Positions 23,466 to 33,399 of a stretch of DNA of 64,000 nucleotides are shown piece by piece; the stretch's first letter is position 1, and each line of letters opens with the position of its first letter. The DNA is taken from contig JAPTOF010000016.1 of NCBI GenBank assembly GCA_028554755.1, forward strand, positions 7,167,001 through 7,231,000, read 5' to 3'. The stretch is from Cordia subcordata. Lineage: Eukaryota > Streptophyta > Magnoliopsida > Boraginales > Cordiaceae. Below the pieces are notes generated by a model. The model worked only from the letters and a program-made list of their open reading frames with translations. It did no database searches and was not told the origin of the DNA. The position numbers and the translations under genes are program-made.

Positions 23466-25348
23466 TTATTTTATTTTTCCTCCTGGAAGTTTCAACCTTA
23501 TTGACTATGATAACAGTCGAGACTACAAACAAACTCATGACTATGGCAAGGTGTTATGATTTGCTCTCTGATGACCCCTACTCTAATCAAAAGACTAAAG
23601 GCTCCTACTGAAGATAGGTCGCCAAACCATGACAAGAGTTTCGTTTGTCCTTCCCTCTTTGGCATCGTTGATCTCTTCCTTCATTTTCTCCCCTCCGTTT
23701 GGTCTAGTGTAGGCTTTTGAATTCTTTCCATACAGAGTCAAGAAAGTGTTAGGCCATGGCCATGCCATAACTTCCTATTCCATGATAAGTTTGCTCATGG
23801 GCATTGAAAACAGTATGTTTCTTACTATCAACACAAGGCACTATTGTTTCTCCAGCTTAAAATGCAAATATCATATGTTTGAAATGGTTGTCCACTTCCC
23901 ATGATCCACTCGCCATAAAATGCTTGCAGTGGAAGGTTTTGAGACAGACCCTGAGATGGCTTGAAGTTGGCTTCTTCCTCATGTCGAGACTTGAATGAAG
24001 TTATTGTGTTGAAAGACTTTAAACCCCAAAGTTGTGATGCAAGGGAAGCATGAAATAAATAAAAGATTTCGAAAAACGGGCTTGGTCCATTTTTGTTCAT
24101 GAGCATTGTTATGTATTATTTCTTTATCATTTTACTTCTTTTTATTTGATTGACCCTTTACCAATTACCATATAACATAAGAGTTCCATGCTTAACATGT
24201 AAACTTTTATCATCTGAGTGAAGAGTAAAACCACAAGTATACTCACATCATATATTATCTCCGGCCATATTCCATAGAAATGGTTTGTGAAAGGTTACAA
24301 CTTGACACATAAATCGTCAGTTACGTTGATGGGACATAATAAATCATCCTTTTGATTGACTTTCCTATTAAAGTTTTATATATATTTAAAGTTCATTAAC
24401 CACATTTGTTTTACGATTATAGTTTTAATATTAGTTTTGGATACAAACTTATCGAAAAATCACCTAATTTGATAATATTGTACATTAACTTTTTTATAAT
24501 TTCTTAATAACATAATAAATCTTTTATGGTTTAATACCCACCTAAATGACCATGCAATCTTAATCCCAATAACTTCCATATGCAAATGACCATGCATGTC
24601 TTCCTTTTATGTTCCTTAATTTTTGCTTTTCTTTTCTCTTTTTTTTCCTTTTACTTTCCCTTTAATTTTTATCCTTTTCTTCCCCCCCCCCCCCTCTCCT
24701 ACTCTTTCATTTTTCCTTTCCTTTGCCCTCGGCATCTATGCTGCTCCTTGCTTCCCTTTTTGTGGGGTACAATCTCGGATCTATAAGTACGTTAAGAACA
24801 AGCAAGCTAGAGTAAAGAAATGTCGTCTACCACAAACTCAAAAATACGTCCGTTTGTTTAGTTAGTTTTGAAATTATATCTTATACATAAAACATAATAA
24901 GAGTTGTATATTGATCGATTCATTTATAAAAAGAGAGTAAGACGTTCAATATTGAAAGAGAAAAGAAAAAGAGAAAGAGAAACCTCCATGATTGAGAAAA
25001 TTGCATTCCCTTTGTATACTTTGCCTTGCAAATGAAGTCATAATCAAGTTACACTCAAAAAGTTTTGACCAAGAAAAAAAGTTTTAATCAAAGTCAGTGT
25101 GGTCCCCCAGTGTGATTGGCGTTCGTAACATTTACGTTAATGAATAAGGACCACATATTTTAGTTAGCTGTATTGGCTAACCCTTTCCCGAACAATAACT
25201 AATTATTGATTCTCTCATACTACATTAGGTGTCACGAGTGAGCCACGAATAATTATTTAGGACACTATATTAGAAGCCGCCGAATCATATACGTTCCAGT
25301 TAAGATGCTATCGTAATCTCTTATCTTCCGTATAATTAATTCCATAGT
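23466..25348. other. Intergenic, low-information DNA
   Basis: Small frames (for example on the minus strand at 23828-24106) have no family signature. There is a C-run at 24682-24694 inside a pyrimidine-rich tract (24600-24750). No RNA gene or transposon boundary was recognised. Confidence 0.45.
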
Positions 25349-25640
25349 TTTCTTTTTCTTTTTTTGGCTAAATCAATAAAGAACTTGTATTGAAAATTGA
25401 AAATCTAGAAAGCAATATTAGAAAATCCCAATATACAAAAGCTGCCCTTTACAAAAACTATCTGGCGCATCAAAAACTAGTTTCGATGTTCCATCTTCTA
25501 CACAAAAGTCTATTTGCAGAATTGTTCTTAAATTTACAGTTTTACACGAAAGTCTATTTGTAGAATTGTTCTTAAATTTACAGCTAAACAACCCTCACTC
25601 TACATCATAGGCAATCAAATTGGACAACTGATCTTCGTTC
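25349..25640 (-). mobile_element. LINE-like 3' tail, 5'-truncated
   Basis: On the minus strand the sequence ends …caagttctttattgattta followed by an A-rich tail (plus-strand T-rich tract at about 25349-25366), the usual look of a plant LINE 3' end. Inside is a direct repeat of about 55 bp: agtctatttgcagaattgtt recurs as agtctatttgtagaattgtt (about 25507 and 25551). No coding part is left. Confidence 0.5.
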
Positions 25641-26305
25641 ATTGGTTTCTTGCATTAGTGCAGTCGTCTGTTTCTTTCACGCTGTAAATGATAAATAGCT
25701 ATTTCAAGAAATATCTTGCTAATACAAGATTTTATCATGCAATTCTTGTTCAATTATGGTACTAGGGTTTCATTCTTGCTCAACAATCAACTTTTTCTCC
25801 TTCTAGTGTTTGAGAAAAACAAATTAGGTGAAATGTATAATAAGATCAATTGCTACAACGGGTAGTCCTACAAGTTTCGCCATTCTAATATTTCTTCACT
25901 GATTTTATCTTCGTCAAAAAATGAAAAAGCAAAAAGGAAAATCCTTTCCCATGTTAATCGGCTCAAAAATACTTAGTAGTGAACTCAATAATCATTATAA
26001 ATAGAGCACAAATCTCACTATTTTTAACTAACCTAATCCATGCCATTATAAATCTTAAATTGAACAGATGGCATCATAATCAACAAGGATGCTTTGGTCG
26101 CGCCAAACAAAAAAGAATTACAGTCCTAGACCCTCCAGGCACAATCCAAAATCCCCAAGTGTGAAATCATACTAGAGTCTATTTTAATACGACTTATAAT
26201 TATTCAGGCCAAACTAATAATCTTTTGTCACTAATCTACAATTTTTATTGATAAACTAACTAAATAGCCAAAACCCTTGAGTTTATGATGACAATATAAT
26301 GACTT
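25641..26305. other. Intergenic, nothing recognised
   Basis: AT-rich DNA with no recognisable protein, RNA or transposon signal. Confidence 0.45.
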
Positions 26306-26690
26306 TATTGTTAGGCACAATAAATTAATACACTAATATATTCTGTGTAAGTTTAAAATTTTAGATGAGATAGTGACTCTAATATGGTATTATAACCTAG
26401 ACACCGAAAGGCCTAAAATTCGAAACTCACCTCTACCCATTTGTAAAAACTATTCACGTGCAAAGCATAAAACAAATCACGGTTGCATGTGAAGGACGTA
26501 TTAAGCACAATAAATTAGTATAGCAGTATCTATCTCATCCTGTCTACAAATTAAAGTGGTGAATCTAATACATACTATTATAAAAAAAATAGAAAACAAA
26601 TTATGCTAACCGATCAAAAGACGTATTAAGCACAACAAATTAAAATGATAACTCTAACACAAACCACTGTAAATAAAATATAAATCTTGT
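26306..26690. repeat. Three degenerate direct repeats around a 'cacaataaatta' core
   Basis: ggcacaataaattaatacac (about 26313), agcacaataaattagtatag (about 26504) and agcacaacaaattaaaatga (about 26629) are each followed by similar text (…gtg(a)ctctaata…). The last two are preceded by gacgtattaag. They look like eroded copies of one short element, perhaps an LTR fragment. Confidence 0.45.
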
Positions 26691-28500
26691 ACAAAATTAA
26701 TGTAAGCGGCACCTTATACTGCCAAAGTCTCAATCTCTATGATATCATAGGAAATGCAGATTCAGAGAACCAAAAATCTCATTCCTGTCTTTCTAACGCA
26801 CCATAAACATGTGGGTCGGTTCGCTGGTCGGCTGTGCTGCTGACCTGGCACAGTAGACTATACATCTCTTGACTAGATTTTTGCCACGTAAATAGACTGT
26901 AAGGGCTTGGGCGGTTGATAATTACGAAATGAAATTCTTCTCTCATTGTGATTAATCATAGCCGTTGGGCCATGGTCCATTTCCAATGGCCATCGCTTTC
27001 CTCAACGGTCATGTCAACGGCTGTTGTTTCTCTGCCACTAATTAGCTTCATTTCTCATTATAATATCTTTGTTAATTTTGCAACCTCACATCCATAGCAT
27101 CATCTTATAAAATATATAATTTTCTCAATTAATTTGAACTCAAACTTAAAAGAAGCCTGAGTTTTGTCTAACTGTAAAATTTCAGCTATTAAATAAAAAT
27201 CGTTATTATTTAGTTAGTGTTTAAAAGCTAAGCTAAACAAGTTCTAAATCCTTCGTATATATCCTATGTACTATACCACTAGAGTAAACTCTTTTACAAC
27301 GCACATTTTATTTAAAAAAATGGTAGAAATCAGAAGAATTGAAGTGTTTGCCTTGTTAATTATACATTGTATCATCTTCAACTTTTAATTTCTTTTTTCT
27401 TTATTCTTTTGGAATTTAGCTTCTAAACACTTAACGATCAAATCCCTTTTTAACATTTGCTTAGCTGCCCACATTCTAATGTGATGATTAGGTCGAATCA
27501 GTCGTCAAGACCAGCTAATCAAAAGCAACGCTCATGCTTATATAATAATAATAATAATATTTGACACTCTTTAGCACATAATGAACAACAAAATAAATCA
27601 TTCACAAACCTGTCAACATCCCTCCCACCTTTGAAGTACTTATTAATTCAAAATACAATAAACAAACAAAAAGACAAAACCGCCTTGCAATTGTAACTGG
27701 ACCTCAAAACTTAATAGAAATCAAATACCAATAAGCTTAAAAGAAAACACTAATTTTAATTTTATAAAATAATTTAATAACTTTTTATAATGTATAAAAC
27801 AATTTATAATATAGAAAAATACAACTTGCTAAATCCTGTATTTTAATAATTACAGATGAGTTTAATGTTTTGTCACTTTAAAACTTATAAGAATATAACT
27901 CATTGCAGTCTACAAAATTCAAAAAGTAAAAAGGCCAGTAAGATCCCCACCTATTAGAAGAACGGATTGATAGGCTGACTCTACTCTACTTATTCATCTA
28001 TGTTAGTAATTGTAAACAAGTTTTTCCCTATTGTTATAATAATCTAATTACTTATTACAATTTTATAAATACGTAACTTATTTTTGTGTTTGATAATACT
28101 AATTAGGTAATGTACGACATATTATCGTATGTACAATTTTATAAATACATAACAGTATATGAAATTCTTTTTTAGTTCTATTAGAGGTCTACGTTGCTTG
28201 CACAACAATTTGAAGTATCTTCTTTTATCTTTTTACAATAAAAAGTTCAACTCTTTTAAAATCTCAATAACTGATTCAAAACAAAAAAATCTACCTAAGT
28301 TATAGCTAGTTGATCAATCTGCACAACCGTTAACTCCTCAATAAATATGTCTTGTAAAAAAAACTCCGCTACTATTAAAAATATCTTTGTAATCTTCTAA
28401 ACATGGTGTACCAATTCAAAATTCATATTTATGAATAGTGAATTAGAGGCATGCATAATGATTTGACATATTTCCTTTTTATCAAACAAAGCAAAATAGT
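26691..28500. other. Upstream intergenic region of the PIP1 gene
   Basis: Mostly AT-rich. An island with higher GC at about 26810-27050 (tgggtcggttcgctggtcgg, then several aacgg/gccgtt words) stands out from its surroundings but contains no convincing ORF. It could be a distal promoter element or the remains of an insertion. No other gene is seen. Confidence 0.4.
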
Positions 28501-28511
28501 CACTCCCCAAC

Positions 28512-28519
28512 TATAAAAA
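28512..28519 (+). promoter_or_regulatory. TATA box of the PIP1 aquaporin gene
   Basis: The sequence ctataaaaaagcccc lies about 160 bases upstream of the start codon and is followed after ~30 bases by a C/T-rich stretch suited to a plant transcription start. Position and sequence agree with a TATA box; no other candidate is nearer. Confidence 0.65.
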
Positions 28520-28640
28520 AGCCCCCTATCCTCTGCTCTTCAGCCACATCATCACCTTCTATCTTTAGTCCTTCCCCTTTAGTGAATTATCAAAGAAAAG
28601 AAAAAACAACAGAGAATCTTTCATCTTTGTGTTGAGAGCA

Positions 28641-28673
28641 AAAAAAGAAAGAAAGAAAGAAAGAAAGAAAGAA
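28641..28673 (+). repeat. (GAAA)n microsatellite abutting the PIP1 start codon
   Basis: About seven GAAA units run directly into the ATG at 28674, so they form the last ~33 bases of the 5' leader. An upstream in-frame TTG at 28629 is not used as the start here. Confidence 0.85.
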
Positions 28674-31600
28674 ATGGCAGAAGCAAAAGAAGAAGATGTG
28701 AAGCTAGGAGCAAACAAGTTCAGAGAGACACAGCCACTAGGCACAGCAGCACAGACAGACAAGGACTACAAGGAGCCACCACCAGCACCATTGTTTGAGC
28801 CAGGGGAGTTGTCCTCATGGTCTTTTTACAGGGCTGGCATTGCTGAGTTCATGGCCACTCTCTTGTTTCTTTACATTACTATCTTGACTGTTATGGGTGT
28901 GAGCAGGTCTTCCACTAAGTGTGCCTCTGTGGGTATTCAAGGCATTGCTTGGGCCTTTGGTGGCATGATCTTTGCTCTTGTTTACTGCACTGCTGGTATC
29001 TCAGGTCAGTCCTCTTCACTTTCCTTTTGCTCTAGTATATTATTATGTGTTCGTTTCGATTGACTTTTTTAAAAGGACTTTTTTTTTAAACAAGTTTTGT
29101 TATTTTGAGAAGTTAAAAATTCTAATTTCTCAATAAAAGTTGTATTTGATCGAACTACATTTCTAATATGTATGTATGAATCACCTTTGTGCTAGACATC
29201 ATATAATCGAGTAGATGTTAAAAGGCCGAAAATTATAGCTACCAGGAATTGATCTCGGGACTTTTTACACGAAAAATTAGGAGATATCACAGGCCTGGTG
29301 TGGTGGGTTAAGTAATAATTCAAGATAATCATTTTAGTCTAGGTGGTTAAAACACGGTCTCTGGTCTCTCTAGTGGAAATTCAAGTCTTGTAAAAACATT
29401 TTTTTCTTTCTCTAAAAACACGTCCTTTTTGCCAACCCTCTAATCTTTGTAGTGTGTTCATGGCGCTGTTACTCTTTATGTTATCCTCTCGTGAATTCAA
29501 TTTTGTTTTTCCAGAAAAATTATGTTTTGAGCAAGACCAGTGTTCATCTTGCGTCTCACTGTAGACTTACCTGTTAAATTGATTGGACACAAGTCGAATC
29601 AGACCCAACTATTAGTCTGCCATCGCATTGTGCAAGTAGATCTCGAGAACCATTGCTTCACAGTCAGATACTAGGATATTTATCTTGAATGGAAGAAGTT
29701 TTCGCTCTAGATTTAAATGTTTATGGTTTTGAGTTTATGCAGTTGTATATTTTGCTGATAGATAGATCTATGTTGCTCTGCTCTGTACCCTTTTTGCTGC
29801 AACTTCAAAAGCTGATTATTTTAGCTTTTGCAATGGTTTCAACAGGAGGGCACATCAACCCAGCTGTGACATTTGGGTTATTCTTGGCAAGGAAACTTTC
29901 CTTGACGAGGGCAGTGTTCTACATGGTGATGCAGTGCCTTGGAGCCATCTGTGGAGCTGGAATTGTGAAAGGTTTCATGAAGGGACCATACCAGAGAGCC
30001 GGTGGTGGAGCCAACTTTGTTCAGCATGGCTACACCAAGGGTGATGGCCTTGGTGCTGAGATTGTTGGCACTTTTGTCCTTGTCTATACTGTTTTCTCTG
30101 CCACTGATGCCAAGAGAAATGCCAGAGACTCACATGTCCCTGTATGTTGTAATCTCTCTGCCTCAACTATTGTGACCTTACTCCGTCGTTTTTCATAAGA
30201 ATTTTTTCTATTTTTACTCTAGTTTTTAAAATTTTTGTAAAAATACCCTAATTTTAAAAAAGATTTCAAAAATACCTTTTTTTGGTAGAACACCTACCAA
30301 AGTGGTAGGTGATTTACTGTTCCCATTCTGACTTTCTTGACTTCCAATTTTGATAATATGGAGACTATAATATTTTGGAAAAGGGTAAATTTTGATAATA
30401 TGTAGACCATAATATTTTGGAAAATGTTAAATTTTGATAATATTCAATTTTAATTAACCTACCGAAATATCATGGTCTGCATATTATTTGCTTGGGAGTC
30501 GAGGGTTTTTGAAATATCATAGTCTGCATGTTATTTCGTTGAGGGTTTAGGGTTTAGGGTTTCGGTAGATGACTTATTGAAAAGGGCATTTTTGAAATCG
30601 TTTTCAAAATTAGGATATTTTTGTAAGAACTTTTCAGAAATAGGGTAAAAATAAAAAAATTTCTCTTTCATATACTTGTAAAGTCTATTTTAGACTCATT
30701 CAGTTGAGTTTTTTTAAAAGTATTTTTTTAATAATTTTTTAAAATAATTTTTTTTGAAAAATAACTTTTTTTTAAAGAAATTTAATCTTTTTGAAAGTCA
30801 AACGAAATAATTATTACAAAAAAATATATTTTTTGAAAAAAAAAAGAGAAACATCTCTTGTCTTTCATGGTCTTGTAAAGTCTTTTATGCCTGAGGAAAA
30901 GATAAAGTCTACTTTATGGTCAAATAAAACATAAATTTGCTGTTATTATTTTTGTTTAAAAAAATATAATATTGCAATTGGAATCCCACGTAAGTTGCTG
31001 GTTTAAAAGATTTTGCTTTATTATGATGAAGTGGAGAGGATGTGGTCCTCTCATAGGCAGAGCCCTTTTGCAGGGGCATGTTGAAGTTTTAGGGCTGCTA
31101 TGTTTGCTGTGCGTGCATGTGCTGTTAGGTGAAGTAGCTCCATCACGTGGAGCCCACATTTAGTAGTCTAGCTTATCTTGTTTGTATCGTGTAGGGCGTG
31201 TTGTCTCACTTACAGCCTGTTTTACTGCAGGGGCTTATAAGTCCCAAAAAGAACAGAGCCAAACAGTTAGTTAGGCATGATAAATTTGTGGGTAAGGCTG
31301 AGGAAACCCAAAAGGGCCAAGGCCCAGTTAAAGCGACCCATGTATGTGATGGGGAAACATATCGAGCAGCGAGACGCATAATTTGGAATGACCAGTCGTT
31401 TTGAAGAATTTCCCAAGTGAGTACATGTAAATAGAAGTATTCAACGAGAAATTTTTGAGAACGGTTGGCCGTTTCAAATGATCCGCTTGCTGTGTATCAA
31501 TATCTTGATGAAAGATTTGCTGATTTTATGAGTTGTACTGGTTGGTCTATTGTTAGGATCAAGACACGAGTTTGAATATTTAATTTTAATATTCTTATAA

Positions 31601-32181
31601 CACATGCCTTAGTTCTAGCAAATATTCCACCTTGATTGATCAGTCGCTTATATGACATTCTCAATTCATTTGCTTATTTAGTTATAATTGGTAACTTATT
31701 TAGTTGTGAGTGGAAATTTAGTTAATGTGACTTTTCTTGGACTGAAATGCTAGGGGATGTGTTTAAACACTGTTGGATGATTAACACACAATGTTCCTAA
31801 TAATCTTTGATATGTTATCTGCAGCTTTTGGCTCCCCTTCCCATTGGCTTTGCTGTCTTCTTGGTTCACTTGGCCACCATCCCCATCACCGGAACCGGCA
31901 TCAACCCCGCCAGGAGTCTCGGAGCTGCCATCATTTATAACAAGGACAAGGGGTGGGATGACCACGTAAGTGATACAACTCGCAAGCCTGCAAATTTTAT
32001 CTTTAGAAAAGAAAATAAAAGCAATCATCAAGCCTATCATCATCTCATTGCTTAAAATGTACGTTTTTCTCTTTTGCCTTTTCAGTGGATTTTCTGGGTT
32101 GGACCATTCATTGGAGCTGCTCTAGCTGCAATCTACCACCAGATTGTCATCAGAGCCATTCCTTTCAAGAGCAGGTCTTAA
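28674..32181 (+). CDS. PIP1: PIP1-type plasma membrane aquaporin
   Basis: Exons 28674-29004, 29846-30141, 31825-31965 and 32086-32181 give 287 residues, the normal PIP1 length, with the conserved three-intron layout. A six-helix channel for water (and possibly CO2 or H2O2) in the plasma membrane, usually trafficking with PIP2 partners. NPA boxes are at 115-117 and 236-238. The selectivity filter by alignment to spinach PIP2;1 is Phe95, His224, Thr233 and Arg239. Loop A Cys83, loop B Ser129 and the pH-sensing loop D His207 are all present. The long N-terminus ([16 protein letters not shown]) and short C-terminus (PFKSRS) mark it as PIP1 rather than PIP2. Intron 2 is 1.7 kb and carries a MITE. 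A triplicated 41-bp repeat follows the stop codon. No defects seen; which PIP1 paralogue it is cannot be told from sequence alone. Confidence 0.97.
30198..30664. mobile_element. MITE in PIP1 intron 2 with ~80-bp terminal inverted repeats
   Basis: The left arm (agaattttttctatttttac … aaataccctaattttaaaa … gatttcaaaaatacc) is matched by the inverted right arm (gggcatttttgaaatc … aaaattaggatatttttg … tagggtaaaaataaa). Near-identical flanks ttttcata (left, to 30197) and ctttcata (right, from 30665) look like an 8-bp target duplication with one mismatch, as made by hAT-type transposases. The centre holds short inverted words around accgaaat and a telomere-like stretch. Confidence 0.75.
30543..30562 (+). 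repeat. Interstitial telomere-like repeat (TTTAGGG type)
   Basis: gggtttagggtttagggttt, nearly three units of the plant telomere sequence, lies inside the intron 2 MITE. It may also act as a telo-box, but it sits in an intron and within a transposon, so it is more likely part of the element. Confidence 0.7.
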
Positions 32182-32340
32182 AAAACCAAAAAGGGCTTCA
32201 AGTTTATATTAGCCTTTTGAGCAGCCTCACTTTTCCTTTCTCTTTTCAGTCCTTACAAAAGCCATTTGCTCAAAAATTTCCAATCTATCAGTCTTTTCTG
32301 TTGTGACCTTTTTGTGTTGAGCTATTTATTAAGTGTGTGT

Positions 32341-32464
32341 AAATTATTAGTGCTATGCTGTACTTATGGCTTTTGCATCCTAAATTATTAGTGCTATGCT
32401 GTATTTATGGCCTTTGCATCCTATATTATTAGTGCTATGCTGTATTTTATGGCTTTTGCATCCT
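32341..32464 (+). repeat. Triplicated 41-bp repeat downstream of the PIP1 stop (3' UTR)
   Basis: Three head-to-tail copies (32341-32381, 32382-32422, 32423-32464), each containing attattagtgctatgctgta and ending ttttgcatcct or cctttgcatcct. Copies differ at only a few positions. They lie 160-280 bases after the stop codon, most likely within the 3' UTR. Confidence 0.9.
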
Positions 32465-32522
32465 ATGAATGAAGAATTCTTTCTACTTTTATGTCTTGTC
32501 TAAGTTATATTGCCATCATAGA

Positions 32523-32850
32523 TTTTATTTATTTATTTATTTATTTATTTTGTCAAATAAGTATTTCATTAAAACAAAGAAATAATTACAAGAGACCAAG
32601 GCCAAAGAGGCCTGGAGCAAAACTTAGAGACTAATGGAAAAAATCAAATGGGCCAACAGACCTAAGCAAACCCAAATACCAAAATCAAGCTCAAAAAGAC
32701 AAGGAAGTTGAGCTAACAACCAAATGGCCTAAAACAAAACAAAGCCCTAACCCTAAGCACAGAACCAAGGCAGATCCGCAGGTCTTTATCGTCATAGACA
32801 GAAAAGACCACCTCCCAAAAACAAAATTTTTCAAAGAGTAATAATATTAG
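32523..32850 (-). mobile_element. LINE-like 3' end with (TAAA)n tail
   Basis: On the minus strand: a 3' region rich in ggcctctttggccttg, then tcttgtaattatttctttg, ttttaatgaaatacttattt and a tail of about six AAAT units (32523-32551 on plus). This is the usual 3' end of a plant LINE. The other end stops near the copia insertion at 32853, so it may be interrupted or truncated there. No ORF2 is present. Confidence 0.6.
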
Positions 32851-32852
32851 AT

Positions 32853-33190
32853 TGTTATAAAATAATTATGAAAGAGAAAAATATATGGGGAGAAAACATA
32901 AAGAGAATTAAACTTTATTTCAATTTCTTAAATATACTTTCTACTTCTCTCAAAATTTTTCTACTCCTTAACCTTACAAAACGTATCCAAACCCATGATA
33001 TATATATAAGCTAAGAATGGAGGGAACAAAACAATAAATGTTTGTTGCAACAAAATCCAATGCAAATCGGCATATAACTTTTGTGTGCTATTTCCAATTT
33101 CCATTGTCAGAAGATGACTTCCATTTCCAATCTCAAAGCCATTATATTTGACTTTGGGTCATGAATGTTTACACCAATCTTTTCACAACA
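32853..33190 (-). repeat. 3' LTR of the copia element
   Basis: 338 bp, TG…CA ends (plus: tgttataaaataatt … ttcacaaca). Adjacent on the inner side is the polypurine tract, seen on plus as ctcccctt. Confidence 0.9.
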
Positions 33191-33399
33191 CTCCCCTTGG
33201 ACATTCATTATGAGAATATGTCTCGTTAAAACCTTATTAGAAAAACTCAGTGGGAAAAAACTTAGTAAAAGAAAATAATACAATATTCTCGTCATACGCT
33301 TCATACTGCCTCATTAAAAACTTTGCCAAGAAAACCCAATGGGACAAAACCTAGGCTAAGGAAAAAAGAGTACAACGTGTATAGTCTCCCCCTCATGAA

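Noticed and set aside
23828..24106. Minus-strand 92-codon ORF
   Set aside because: No domain, no splice context and no ORF-like composition; likely chance.
26810..27050. GC-richer island as a possible small RNA or gene
   Set aside because: No ORF, RNA fold or family wording that I could support; kept only as a note in the intergenic entry.
28629..28673. N-terminal extension of the PIP1 protein over the GAAA repeat
   Set aside because: It starts at TTG and encodes only Lys/Glu repeats; the ATG at 28674 gives the standard PIP1 N-terminus and length.
29325..29395. tRNA-like text in PIP1 intron 1 (tctaggtggttaaaacacgg … ggaaattcaagtc)
   Set aside because: A and B box-like words are present, but no cloverleaf can be folded convincingly; at best a worn tRNA-derived SINE remnant.
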